Assembly: GCF_001641125.1 (NCBI RefSeq)
Contig: NZ_LWLP01000001.1
Span: 3,971,828-4,035,827, forward strand
DNA from: Arthrobacter sp. OY3WO11
Lineage (GTDB): Bacteria > Actinomycetota > Actinomycetes > Actinomycetales > Micrococcaceae
Length of the DNA: 64,000 nucleotides
Reading direction: 5' to 3'
In this document: in pieces, positions 51,259 to 59,457 of the stretch
Layout: each line of letters opens with the position of its first letter
Position numbering within the stretch: position 1 is the first letter of the stretch
Made by a program: the position numbers and the translations under genes
Notes under the pieces: generated by a model
Seen by the model: the letters and a program-made list of their open reading frames with translations, nothing else
What the model was told of the DNA's origin: nothing
Databases searched by the model: none

Positions 51259-52524
51259 TTAGGGCTTGGCGGGGAACAGCACGGAGACGGTGGCCCCGCC
51301 GCCCGGGGTGTCCGTGATGGACAGCTCTCCCCCGTGCGCCTGAACGATCCGCTGGCAGGTGGACAGGCCCAGCCCTGTTCCGGGGCCGTCCCCGGGCCGG
51401 TTCAGCCTGACCAGCGGTTCCACGGCCCGCTGCCGCTCTGACGGCAGCATGCCCTTGCCGTTGTCCGCCACGTGAACGGTGACGCCCAGCGGCCCGGGCT
51501 CGGCGCTGACGGCCACCCGCAGCGGGCGGGAGCCGCTCCGGTAGTTCAGGGAGTTGGCCAGGAGGTTTTGCACCAGGGTGCGCAGTTGTGACCGGTCTGC
51601 GAACAGTTCCGCATCCTCGCAGGAGATTCCGCTGCCGGCACCCAGGTCCACGCCAAGGTCCCGCGCTGCCTCCGCAGTGACCGCCAACAGGGACACCCGC
51701 CCCCGGTTCAGCGCTCCGTCCGCCTTGGAATAGTCCAGCACGTCCTCCAGCATTCCCAGCATGCGGCGCCCGCTGCTGCCGACGTACCCCAGGTACTCCA
51801 CAGAGGGGTGGTCCGCCGTAATGTCCGGATCGTCCTCCGCCAGCTCCACGTACCCCAGGATGGCGGTGAGCGGGGCACGGAGGTCGTGGCTGACCCGCCC
51901 GGCGAACTCGGACAACAGTGTGTTGCTGCGCCGCAGCTCGGACAGGGCGTCGTTGAGCTGCAGGGTGCGGTGCTGCAGCTCCAGGAGCTCCACCACCTGC
52001 TGGGCCAGCATTTCCAGCATCCCTATCTGCCCGGCACTGGGGCGTCCAGGCTCATTGGAGAAGACACATAGTGAACCGAGCACCAGCCCCGACGGGGTCT
52101 CCAGCGGAACAGACGCGTAGAAGCGGACGTCGGCGATCTCTCCGGTGACGAACGGATTGGCGGCGAAGCGGGAGTCCCGCGAGGCATCGGCCACCACCGT
52201 TGTCCTCTGGCTCAGGAAGACCGTGGCGCACATCGAGTCCTCCCGTGAGCAGATCCCGGGGTCGATGCCGAAGGCCGCGATCTGCAGCTGCTGCTCCGCG
52301 GTAATGATGTTGACCACGCTGTAGGGCACGCCGCACAGGGAGGCGGCGAGCTGGACCAGGTTGTCCAGTGCACTCCGGGTCGAGGCGTCCGCAAGTACCG
52401 GCAGTTCATCCGCAGCGGCAGGGAACAACCCGTATTTCCGTAGTCCGGCCTCACGTGCGGCGTCCTGATCGGTCAGCATTTGCATAGCCGTCCCGTCCAT
52501 CTTCTTTTGAACCCCCAGCATCAT
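51259..52524 (-). CDS. soluble GAF-domain sensor histidine kinase
   Basis: A 421-residue cytoplasmic kinase with no membrane segment. The GAF domain spans about 45-185 and includes LAASLCGVPYSVVNIITAEQ, ICSREDSMCATVFLSQRTTV and VRFYASVPLETPSGLVLGSL; two Cys lie in the putative ligand pocket. The HisKA helix is SEFAGRVSHDLRAPLTAILG with His near 213. The ATPase shows LVQNLLANSLNYRSGS, VHVADNGKGMLP and GTGLGLSTCQRIVQAHGG. It converges on the RsbW-like gene (37 bases) and no response regulator is beside it except the phosphatase fusion at 47393, its probable partner. Confidence 0.92.
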   Translation of the reverse strand: MMLGVQKKMDGTAMQMLTDQDAAREAGLRKYGLFPAAADELPVLADASTRSALDNLVQLAASLCGVPYSVVNIITAEQQLQIAAFGIDPGICSREDSMCATVFLSQRTTVVADASRDSRFAANPFVTGEIADVRFYASVPLETPSGLVLGSLCVFSNEPGRPSAGQIGMLEMLAQQVVELLELQHRTLQLNDALSELRRSNTLLSEFAGRVSHDLRAPLTAILGYVELAEDDPDITADHPSVEYLGYVGSSGRRMLGMLEDVLDYSKADGALNRGRVSLLAVTAEAARDLGVDLGAGSGISCEDAELFADRSQLRTLVQNLLANSLNYRSGSRPLRVAVSAEPGPLGVTVHVADNGKGMLPSERQRAVEPLVRLNRPGDGPGTGLGLSTCQRIVQAHGGELSITDTPGGGATVSVLFPAKP

Positions 52525-52639
52525 CCATTCGAGCTCCCCGGCTCTCCCGTGATGATACCGGCTGGTTCTGGGCGCTGTTGTAGTCTTCTTGACACCACCG
52601 GAAGCCTGCCTTTGAATATTACGTATGCTGAAATAACAG

Positions 52640-52654
52640 TTCCATGATGCGGAA
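52640..52654. promoter_or_regulatory. 15-mer ureide-type operator before uraD
   Basis: TTCCATGATGCGGAA matches the second hyi box (TTCCACAAAGCGGAA) at 12 of 15 positions. A weaker related half-site (ATGCTGAA, 52625-52632) lies about 22 bp upstream, as in the hyi tandem. It is 103 bases before uraD. TTGACA (52589-52594) upstream may be a -35. Confidence 0.6.
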
Positions 52655-52757
52655 GCCTAGGCGGACGGGAAGTTGCGTCGCCGGGTGCCGGGAAGTCCGG
52701 CCTCCGCATAGCCGTCACCATGGATGCCAGCAGATTCTCACCAAGGGACCAGCCAGC

Positions 52758-53255
52758 ATGAAGCTTGCCGAATTCAACTCCGCGGAACCCGCCCGGGCCG
52801 CCGAAACCCTCCGACCCTGCATCGACGTCGCCCGCTGGGTGGAGACGGTCGCCGCAGCCCGCCCGTTCGCCAGCAAGGACTCGCTCCTGGCCTTTGCGTC
52901 CCAGGCTGCGAGCCCCTTCACGTCGGCCGAGGTTGAGTCCGCCATGGCGCACCACCCGCGCATCGGGGAGCGTCCGACGGCGGCCACCACCGAGGCGTCC
53001 ATGTCACGTTCGGAGCAGGCCGGGGTTGACCCTGCGGACAGCACTGTTACCGAGGCCCTGGCCCGGGGCAACAGGGACTACGAGGAAAAGTTCGGCCGGG
53101 TCTTCCTGATCCGCGCCGCCGGCCGCACGGCCCCTGAAATCCTGCGGGTCCTGAATGAACGGCTCGCCAACACGCCAGCCGAAGAGGACACCATCGTGGC
53201 CCAGCAGCTGCGCGAAATCGCCGTACTGCGGCTGGAAGGACTGATCACCGAATGA
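52758..53255 (+). CDS. uraD: OHCU decarboxylase
   Basis: A 165-residue 2-oxo-4-hydroxy-4-carboxy-5-ureidoimidazoline decarboxylase. AAETLRPCIDVARWVETVAA opens the fold, AMAHHPRIGERPTAA holds the catalytic His in HPRIGE, and ASMSRSEQAGVDPADSTVTE then NRDYEEKFGRVFLIRAAGRT complete the family signature. It makes (S)-allantoin from the urate oxidation intermediate. AAGGGA precedes the ATG at 52758. It overlaps uraH by 4 bases. Urate oxidase itself is not in the window. Confidence 0.95.
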   Translation: MKLAEFNSAEPARAAETLRPCIDVARWVETVAAARPFASKDSLLAFASQAASPFTSAEVESAMAHHPRIGERPTAATTEASMSRSEQAGVDPADSTVTEALARGNRDYEEKFGRVFLIRAAGRTAPEILRVLNERLANTPAEEDTIVAQQLREIAVLRLEGLITE

Positions 53256-53590
53256 GCGTCTCCCACGTCACCACCCATATCCTCGACACAGGTGCCGGAC
53301 GCCCGGCGGCGGGGGTCGCCGTCGTACTTTACCGGAACGACGGCGGCACCTGGCGCCATGTTGCCGACTCCACCACGGATGCTGACGGCCGTGCCAAGGA
53401 CCTTGGCCCGGAGCAGCTGGAGGCCGGGCACTACAAGCTCAACTTCGCCACCGGGGACTACTACGCCGGCCTGCAGACGGCCACGTTCTTTCCCGAAGTG
53501 GACCTGGTGTTCGAGGTGACCGGCCCGGAGCACTACCACGTGCCCCTCCTCCTCAGCCCGTTCGCGTACTCCACCTACCGCGGCAGCTGA
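53252..53590 (+). CDS. uraH: 5-hydroxyisourate hydrolase (transthyretin-like)
   Basis: A 112-residue transthyretin-related protein. VTTHILDTGAGRPAAGVAVV, RAKDLGPEQLEAGHYKLNFA and the end VPLLLSPFAYSTYRGS are diagnostic, with the C-terminal YRGS tetrapeptide intact and the active His in HILD and YHVPLL. It hydrolyses 5-hydroxyisourate to OHCU, the UraD substrate. Coupled to uraD. Palindrome copy 3 lies 10 bases after the stop. Confidence 0.96.
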   Translation: MSVSHVTTHILDTGAGRPAAGVAVVLYRNDGGTWRHVADSTTDADGRAKDLGPEQLEAGHYKLNFATGDYYAGLQTATFFPEVDLVFEVTGPEHYHVPLLLSPFAYSTYRGS

Positions 53591-53600
53591 CCTGGCCCCT

Positions 53601-53665
53601 GGAGTTTTTGTCCATCTATCGAGCCGAAACGCGCGATCAACGGCCGTTACGTGGACAAAAACTCC
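53601..53665. repeat. long intergenic palindrome, copy 3 (after uraH)
   Basis: Perfect 14-base arms (GGAGTTTTTGTCCA and its complement, 53601-53614 and 53652-53665) around a 37-base centre with an inner GCCG/CGGC stem. The arm core AGTTTTTGTCCA is the same as in copy 2. It starts 11 bases after the uraH stop. Confidence 0.85.
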
Positions 53666-53682
53666 GGCAGTAGGCTTGATGC

Positions 53683-53997
53683 ATGCCTTCTGAACAACCC
53701 CCCGCCGAGCGCCGCGAAGTTACCGTCCGCCGCGCGCCCAAGTATGTGCCGTTCCTTATCCTGGGCGCACTGGTGGGTATCGCGGCCGCAGCTGTGGCCG
53801 CCTACGCGGTGCCCGCGAACCCCAGCTTCGACGCCGGCGCGGTCTTCGGCTTCTTCATGGTGTGGTTCGCCGGCGGCGGCGCCATCCTCGGTGCCATACT
53901 GGCGCTGGTCCTGGACCGCCGGAGCATCAAGCGGCAGCAGCGGGCCGTGGTGGAAGCCGTGCCGGACTCCGAGCCGGACCCGGACGTCAAGCCCTAG
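53683..53997 (+). CDS. small membrane protein of unknown function
   Basis: A 104-residue protein with a basic N-terminus and two helices (YVPFLILGALVGIAAAAVAA and FFMVWFAGGGAILGAILALV), ending in a charged, acidic tail (PDSEPDPDVKP). Similar small proteins often sit just before purF in Micrococcales, as here (58 bases). No function is known. Confidence 0.78.
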   Translation: MPSEQPPAERREVTVRRAPKYVPFLILGALVGIAAAAVAAYAVPANPSFDAGAVFGFFMVWFAGGGAILGAILALVLDRRSIKRQQRAVVEAVPDSEPDPDVKP

Positions 53998-54055
53998 CCC
54001 GGTCATAAACGGGCGGCCGGAAAAGTCATACCCCATGTCGTGAGATAATCGACCA

Positions 54056-55735
54056 GTGGCACGCGGCGATGGAAAACTTTCCCATGATCTTCTCCCCGGC
54101 GAAAAAGGCCCGCAGGACGCTTGTGGCGTCTTCGGCGTTTGGGCACCAGGTGAAGAAGTAGCAAAACTTACCTATTACGGGCTGTATGCACTGCAGCACC
54201 GCGGTCAGGAGTCGGCTGGTATTGCCACCAGCGACGGCAAGCGGATCAACGTCTACAAGGACATGGGACTCGTCTCCCAGGTCTTCGACGAGACCACGCT
54301 GAACACCCTGACCGGGCACCTGGCGGTGGGACACTGCCGCTACTCCACTACCGGAGCAAGCCACTGGGCCAACGCCCAGCCCACCCTCGGCGCCACCAGC
54401 ACCGGAACCGTGGCTCTGGCGCACAACGGCAACCTGACCAACACCGCCGAGCTCAACGCCATGATCCACGAACGCCACGGCGGCCAGCTCACCGGCGAAA
54501 TGAAGCAGGGCAACACCTCTGACACTGCCCTGGTCACCGCCCTGCTGGAAGGCGAGCCGGGCAAGAGCCTCGAGGAAACCGCCACCGAGCTGCTGCCCAA
54601 GATCAAGGGCGGCTTCTGCTTCGTGTTCATGGACGAAGGCACCCTCTACGCGGCGCGCGACACCTACGGCATCCGTCCGCTGGTGCTGGGCCGCCTGGAG
54701 CGCGGCTGGGTTGTCGCCTCCGAGCAGTCCGCCCTGGCCACTGTGGGCGCAAGCTTCATCCGCGAGATCGAGCCCGGCGAGTTCATCGCCATTGACGAGC
54801 AGGGTGTGCGTTCCCAGCGTTTCGCGGAGCCGACGCCGGCCGGTTGCGTTTTCGAGTACGTTTACCTCGCGCGTCCGGACGCCGCCATCGCCGGCCGTTC
54901 CGTGTACGAGTCCCGCGTGGAGATGGGCCGCCAGCTGGCCCGCGAAAACACCCAGGTGGCCGACATCGTCATCCCCGTGCCCGAATCGGGAACGCCCGCA
55001 GCCGTGGGCTACGCCGAGGAATCCGGAATTCCGTTCGCGCACGGCTTCGTCAAGAACTCCTATGTGGGCCGCACCTTCATCCAGCCCTCGCAGACCCTGC
55101 GTCAGCTCGGCATCCGGCTCAAGCTGAACGCCCTCGAATCGGTGATCCGCGGCAAGCGCGTGGTGGTGGTGGATGATTCGATCGTCCGCGGCAACACCCA
55201 GCGTGCCATCGTCCGGATGCTCCGTGAGGCCGGCGCCGCCGCCGTCCACGTTAAAATCTCCTCCCCGCCCGTGAAGTGGCCCTGCTTCTACGGCATCGAC
55301 TTCGCCTCCCGCGCCGAGCTGATCGCCAACGGCGCCACCATCGAGGAAATCTCCCAGGCCATCGGCGCCGACTCACTCGCCTACATCTCCGAAGACGGCA
55401 TGATCGGCGCAACCCGCCAGCCGCGTGAGCGCCTCTGCACCGCCTGCTTTACGGGCAAATACCCCATCGAGCTTCCGGGCTCGGACAAGCTGGGCAAGAA
55501 CCTGCTGGAACGCAAGGACCTCGGCGGACTGAAGCCCTCCCCGTCCGCCCTTCCCGGCTCCACCGCCGCCCTCTCCGTCGACTCCCATGAGGACCCGGCG
55601 GAAAAGTCCGGCGCCACCGGCTGCGATCCCGGGCCGGACTCCGAGTTTGAAAACCTCCTCACCGAAGCCGACCTCGTGCCAGAGACCCATCACGTAGCCA
55701 CCACCCCCGGCGCCGACAAGAAAGAGTCCGTATGA
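54056..55735 (+). CDS. purF: amidophosphoribosyltransferase
   Basis: A 559-residue purine enzyme making phosphoribosylamine from PRPP and glutamine. A 22-residue propeptide precedes the N-terminal nucleophile Cys in DACGVFGVWAPGEEVA. The glutaminase continues QHRGQESAGIATSDG and GHCRYSTTGASHW; the PRTase part has the PRPP motif VVVVDDSIVRGNTQRAIV and cysteines for the Fe-S cluster (WPCFYGIDF, LCTACFTGKYP). The C-terminal tail of about 100 residues is longer than in E. coli, as usual in actinobacteria. GTG start. It overlaps purM by 4 bases. Confidence 0.96.
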   Translation: MARGDGKLSHDLLPGEKGPQDACGVFGVWAPGEEVAKLTYYGLYALQHRGQESAGIATSDGKRINVYKDMGLVSQVFDETTLNTLTGHLAVGHCRYSTTGASHWANAQPTLGATSTGTVALAHNGNLTNTAELNAMIHERHGGQLTGEMKQGNTSDTALVTALLEGEPGKSLEETATELLPKIKGGFCFVFMDEGTLYAARDTYGIRPLVLGRLERGWVVASEQSALATVGASFIREIEPGEFIAIDEQGVRSQRFAEPTPAGCVFEYVYLARPDAAIAGRSVYESRVEMGRQLARENTQVADIVIPVPESGTPAAVGYAEESGIPFAHGFVKNSYVGRTFIQPSQTLRQLGIRLKLNALESVIRGKRVVVVDDSIVRGNTQRAIVRMLREAGAAAVHVKISSPPVKWPCFYGIDFASRAELIANGATIEEISQAIGADSLAYISEDGMIGATRQPRERLCTACFTGKYPIELPGSDKLGKNLLERKDLGGLKPSPSALPGSTAALSVDSHEDPAEKSGATGCDPGPDSEFENLLTEADLVPETHHVATTPGADKKESV

Positions 55736-56892
55736 CTTCCGCTGCCCCCGCCTCCGGCAACACCTCCGGGAACACTGCCGGCATCACCTACGCCTCCGCG
55801 GGCGTCGATGTTGAAGCCGGCGACCGCGCCGTCGAGCTCATGAAGGGTGCCATCAAGGCCACCCACAACTCCTCGGTAATCGGCGGGGTGGGCGGTTTCG
55901 CCGGCCTCTACGACGTCTCCAGGCTGCTCACCTACAAGAAGCCGCTGCTGGCCACGTCCACTGACGGCGTTGGCACCAAGGTGGCCATCGCCCAGGCCAT
56001 GGACATCCACGACACCATCGGGTTCGACCTGGTGGGCATGGTGGTGGACGACATCGTTGTGGTGGGCGCCGAGCCGCTGTTCATGACGGACTACATCGCC
56101 TGCGGCAAGGTGGTGCCCGAGCGCATCGCCGACATTGTCCGCGGCATTGCCGCCGCCTGCTCCGTGGCCGGCACCGCCCTGGTGGGTGGCGAAACGGCTG
56201 AGCACCCCGGCCTGCTGGGCGAGCACGAGTATGACGTCGCGGGAGCTGCCACCGGCGTCATCGAGGCCGACAACCTGCTGGGACCGGACCGCGTCCGAGC
56301 CGGCGACGTGGTGATCGGCATGGCCTCCTCCGGCCTCCACTCCAACGGCTACTCCCTGGTCCGCCGCGTCATCAACCACGCCGGCTGGGCACTGGACCGC
56401 CAGGTCTCCGAACTGGGCCGCACCCTGGGCGAGGAACTCCTTGAGCCCACCCGCGTGTACGCAGCGGACTGCCTGGACCTTGCCCGCACCTTCCCCGTTA
56501 CCGGCGGTGCGGCCGTGCATGGATTCAGCCACGTCACCGGTGGCGGCCTGGCCGCAAACCTGGCCCGTGTCCTCCCCCACGGCCTCGTGGCCACAGTGGA
56601 CCGTTCCACCTGGGAACTGCCGGCCATCTTCAAGCTGGTGTCCGAGCTGGGCAATGTCCCGCTGGCCGACCTCGAGCGCACCCTGAACCTGGGCGTGGGC
56701 ATGGTGGCCATCGTGTCCCCCGAAGCCGCAGACGCAGCAGTTGCCCGCCTCAACGACCGCGGCCTGCCGTCCTGGGTGATGGGCACCGTCACCGAGGATT
56801 CGGACGCGATCCTCAAGTCCGGCCCGGACTACGTGCAGGGCGCCAAGGGCGTGGACGGCGGCGCTGTCCGGCTGGTCAACGCCTACGCCTAG
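55732..56892 (+). CDS. purM: phosphoribosylformylglycinamidine cyclo-ligase (AIR synthetase)
   Basis: A 386-residue ATP-dependent enzyme. YASAGVDVEAGDRAVELMKG opens it, followed by LATSTDGVGTKVAIAQAMD, the GETAEHPGL loop, MASSGLHSNGYSLVRRV and HVTGGGLAANLARVLPHG. These are the PurM/PurS-superfamily signatures. It closes the imidazole ring in purine synthesis. A 25-residue low-complexity N-terminus precedes the core. Palindrome copy 4 follows the stop by 7 bases. Confidence 0.96.
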   Translation: MTSAAPASGNTSGNTAGITYASAGVDVEAGDRAVELMKGAIKATHNSSVIGGVGGFAGLYDVSRLLTYKKPLLATSTDGVGTKVAIAQAMDIHDTIGFDLVGMVVDDIVVVGAEPLFMTDYIACGKVVPERIADIVRGIAAACSVAGTALVGGETAEHPGLLGEHEYDVAGAATGVIEADNLLGPDRVRAGDVVIGMASSGLHSNGYSLVRRVINHAGWALDRQVSELGRTLGEELLEPTRVYAADCLDLARTFPVTGGAAVHGFSHVTGGGLAANLARVLPHGLVATVDRSTWELPAIFKLVSELGNVPLADLERTLNLGVGMVAIVSPEAADAAVARLNDRGLPSWVMGTVTEDSDAILKSGPDYVQGAKGVDGGAVRLVNAYA

Positions 56893-56899
56893 AACTTTT

Positions 56900-56959
56900 A
56901 TCGAGTGCTCCGTTACCGCCGTTTTGACGCTTCAGAACGGCCTTTACGGAGCACTCGAT
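56900..56959. repeat. long intergenic palindrome, copy 4 (after purM)
   Basis: Perfect 14-base outer arms (ATCGAGTGCTCCGT and its complement, 56900-56913 and 56946-56959) enclose an inner GCCGTT / AACGGC stem with a 12-base loop starting TTGACGC, like the TTGAGCC loop of copy 1. It starts 8 bases after the purM stop. Confidence 0.85.
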
Positions 56960-56993
56960 GCGCTTGACAGGGCATGCATAAGTCACCCTCCCC

Positions 56994-57023
56994 TTGACTG
57001 CTAAGCATACTTAGCTTTAGTGT
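56994..57023 (+). promoter_or_regulatory. promoter with TAAGCATRCT motif, copy 4
   Basis: TTGACT (56994-56999), 18 bases, TAGTGT (57018-57023). The spacer contains GCTAAG-CATA-CTTAGC (57000-57015), a perfect 6-bp inverted repeat that includes TAAGCATACT. The layout matches the promoter at 45855. Confidence 0.6.
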
Positions 57024-57277
57024 TTAACTCGGAAGTGCATAACAGAATAGTCAACCGGGCCTTTCCATTGGCTTGATGCCCCGCCGGAATCCACCGGCGC
57101 CTGGGCGCCCACCCGGTTGAACCGCCTTCCCCCGCCGAACCGGCGGAAGCCAGAAGAAGCAACCACAGAGACGCCCGGTCCCCATGCGCCATGCATCAGC
57201 GCGGCCGTCAGGCAGTCCAGAGTCACTCTTGGACTGCAGGACAGGGACACAGGGCAGATATCAAGGGAGCGAAAACT

Positions 57278-57586
57278 ATGTCAGTTCTTAAGAAAGCCAC
57301 CGCCGCAGCCGCTGGAAGCCTGTTCCTCATGGGCGCCGTTGCCGGACCTTCGCAGGCAGCAGACAACACCACGTTGAATGACGGCCTCGTCAGTGTCACG
57401 GTGGGGGACATCACCGTTGAGGATGCCGTTGACGTCAATGTGGCAGCCAGTGTGGCAGCAACCCTTTGCGACGTTGCGGACATCGGCTCAATCGCGGTTC
57501 TAGGTGAAGCGGTAGATGCCACCGGATCCGAGGAAACCGTCTGCGAAACCGTGACCGGTCCGGTCACCATCGTCAACAACAAGTAG
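57278..57586 (+). CDS. small secreted Val-rich protein
   Basis: A 102-residue exported protein. The signal peptide MSVLKKATAAAAGSLFLMGA ends near SQA-ADNTT. The mature part is Val/Asp-rich with alternating residues (GLVSVTVGDITVEDAVDVNV) and two cysteines (ATLCDVADIG, ETVCETVTGP), ending VTIVNNK. It recalls short, beta-prone hydrophobic surface proteins such as rodlins or chaplins, but is not clearly a member. GGGAGCG precedes the ATG. A strong terminator follows, so it is a single-gene unit. Confidence 0.78.
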   Translation: MSVLKKATAAAAGSLFLMGAVAGPSQAADNTTLNDGLVSVTVGDITVEDAVDVNVAASVAATLCDVADIGSIAVLGEAVDATGSEETVCETVTGPVTIVNNK

Positions 57587-57653
57587 GCGGAGCCACTGAG
57601 GGACAAACGGCGGCACATCTCGCCCAACACCCTCTTGTAGAGCTTCACGCGAG

Positions 57654-57682
57654 GAGCCCCGGCCACTGGCCGGGGCTCTTTT
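57654..57682 (+). terminator. rho-independent terminator
   Basis: A perfect 11-bp GC-rich stem (GAGCCCCGGCC / GGCCGGGGCTC) with a 3-base loop followed by TTTT, 67 bases after the secreted-protein stop. Confidence 0.92.
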
Positions 57683-57731
57683 GCGCACACGTACCATCCC
57701 CACGAACGAGGCTTACGCCTTGTGCATCTTA

Positions 57732-57754
57732 ATGCGAATGATTATTGATAGCAT
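57732..57754. promoter_or_regulatory. Fur-family (Zur/Fur)-like box
   Basis: An AT-rich element with 4-base outer arms ATGC/GCAT: ATGCGAATGATTATTGATAG then CAT. Read on the minus strand it contains TATCAATAATCATT, close to the core of Fur/Zur boxes (ATGATAATCATT). It lies 42 bases before the first gene of the metallophore-like operon, where the promoter should be, in an otherwise GC-rich area. Confidence 0.55.
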
Positions 57755-57796
57755 GTGAACCGGCCCTTATCAGTCCTCACATGAAATGACGTTGCC

Positions 57797-58639
57797 ATGC
57801 CTGCACCCGCCCTGTCCGTGACAGACCTTGCGCTCTCAAGCGGCGGCCGCCAGCTGGTGCACCCCCTGACATTCGCAGTAGCGGCTGGTGAGCGCGTTGC
57901 ACTGCTGGGCGCCTCCGGATCGGGCAAGTCGCTGACGGCCGCGGCGCTGACCGGCTCGCTTCCCGAGGGGATAGCAGCCAGAGGAACCATCACCTTCGGG
58001 GCAGGATCAGGCAAGGGCAAGGCCGCGCTGATCCGCCAGGACCCGTCAACCGCACTTAACCCCCTGGTGCCGATCGGCAGACAGCTCGGCATTCCCCTGC
58101 GCTCCGCTGGATACAGCCGGGCAGCAGCAAAGGCTGAGGCCGCCCGGCTGCTGGAGCGGGCGGGCATTGAAGAACCCGGCCGGATCCTGCCGCGGTACAC
58201 GGGCCAGTTGTCCGGCGGGCAGCTGCAGCGCGCCTGCATCGCCCATGCCCTGGCCTGCGGCGCGCCCGTCCTGGTAGCGGACGAACCCACCACCGCCCTG
58301 GACGCCGTCACGCAACATACCGTCCTTGAGACCCTCCGGACGTGGGGCACCGAAGGCCGCAGCCTCCTTTTCATCACCCATGACCTGGCAGCGGCCGGCT
58401 CGCTCTGCACACGTGCCCTGGTGATGGAGGCCGGGCGGATCGTGGAACAGGCTCCCATGGCGGAGCTGCTGCGCAACCCCCAGCACCCCTACACCCGCCG
58501 CATGGTGCAGGCTGCTTCGAGGTCCGTGGCGCCCCTGGCAGCGGCAAACGAGGTAGCAACCACAGCGGCAAGTTCAGCGGACAGTTCAACGGAAGGCGCG
58601 GCGCCACGTTCGGCACCAGCGACGGCGGTGGCAGCGTGA
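57797..58639 (+). CDS. ABC ATPase, peptide/nickel/metallophore type (CntD-like)
   Basis: A 280-residue ATPase. Walker A LLGASGSGKSLTAAALTG, Q-loop LIRQDPSTALNPLVPIG, signature LSGGQLQRACIAHAL, Walker B VLVADEPTTALD and H-loop FITHDLAAAG. It has the OppD/DppD-type long spacing, but is shorter than usual and its C-terminal tail is Ala/Ser-rich without the Cys-rich oligopeptide-binding end. It overlaps the second ATPase by 4 bases. With that gene it energises the fused permease at 62388. Confidence 0.9.
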   Translation: MPAPALSVTDLALSSGGRQLVHPLTFAVAAGERVALLGASGSGKSLTAAALTGSLPEGIAARGTITFGAGSGKGKAALIRQDPSTALNPLVPIGRQLGIPLRSAGYSRAAAKAEAARLLERAGIEEPGRILPRYTGQLSGGQLQRACIAHALACGAPVLVADEPTTALDAVTQHTVLETLRTWGTEGRSLLFITHDLAAAGSLCTRALVMEAGRIVEQAPMAELLRNPQHPYTRRMVQAASRSVAPLAAANEVATTAASSADSSTEGAAPRSAPATAVAA

Positions 58640-59457
58640 CCGGAACCCTCGCCGCAGACGGCGTCTCCTTCGCCTATCCAGCGCCCCGCTTCAGCAGGGG
58701 CGGGGTACACGGCCCCCGCCGCATCGGAACCCTCCACAACATCAGCCTGCACCTGGCCCCCGGCACCAGCACCGCCCTGGTGGGAAGCTCGGGCTCCGGC
58801 AAATCCACCCTGGTCCGTATTCTGCTGGCGCTGGCAAAACCTTCCGCCGGGGCGGTGGCCCTGGGCGTCCGCGAGGTAAAACCGGGCCCGGCGCGGTCCC
58901 TCCGCTGGTACCGGCAGGCCGTGCAGTACATCCCGCAGAACCCGGCCGGGAGCCTGGACCCGCGCATGACCGTTGCCCAGCTGCTGGGGGAGCCCCTGCG
59001 CCAACTTCGCGTGGCAGGCAACCACAGGGCGCTGGTGGCTGAGGCGCTGGAACGCATCGAGGTCCCGGCCGGGCTCATGGAACGCCGGTCGGGCGAACTG
59101 TCCGGCGGCCAGAACCAGCGCGTGGCCATCGCCAGGGCCCTGGCAGTGCAGCCCGCCTACCTTCTGGCCGACGAGCCCGTCAGCGGCCTGGACCTTCCCC
59201 TCCGGGACACCGTCCTGTCGCTGCTCAGCAGCCTGGTGCGCGAGGAGGGCCTGGGCCTGCTCCTGGTCACCCACGATCTGGGCACCGCTGCCCGGATGTC
59301 CGGCACCACCGCCGTCCTCGCACATGGACGCATCGTGGAGCACGGGCCCACCCACCGGGTGCTGGACAGCCCGGGCAGCCCCGAAGCGGCTGCGCTCGTG
59401 CAGGCATCAGCAGCCCTGCACTTTCCCCCCGCCGTTCCGGCCGGCGCTGCCCCGTGA
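58636..59457 (+). CDS. ABC ATPase, peptide/nickel/metallophore type (CntF-like)
   Basis: A 273-residue ATPase from GTG. Walker A LVGSSGSGKSTLVRILLALA, Q-loop YIPQNPAGSLDPRMTVAQLL, signature LSGGQNQRVAIARAL, Walker B LLADEPVSGLDL and H-loop LVTHDLGTAA. This is the OppF/DppF partner. GTGA overlaps join it to both the preceding ATPase and the following MFS gene, so all three are translated in a coupled fashion. Confidence 0.9.
   Translation: MTGTLAADGVSFAYPAPRFSRGGVHGPRRIGTLHNISLHLAPGTSTALVGSSGSGKSTLVRILLALAKPSAGAVALGVREVKPGPARSLRWYRQAVQYIPQNPAGSLDPRMTVAQLLGEPLRQLRVAGNHRALVAEALERIEVPAGLMERRSGELSGGQNQRVAIARALAVQPAYLLADEPVSGLDLPLRDTVLSLLSSLVREEGLGLLLVTHDLGTAARMSGTTAVLAHGRIVEHGPTHRVLDSPGSPEAAALVQASAALHFPPAVPAGAAP

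Larger units (their letters stand above)
56893..57277. other. intergenic region with palindrome and promoter
   Basis: 385 bases between purM and the small secreted protein gene: palindrome copy 4, a promoter with the TAAGCATRCT box (56994-57023), then a leader of about 250 bases with no supported gene. Confidence 0.6.
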
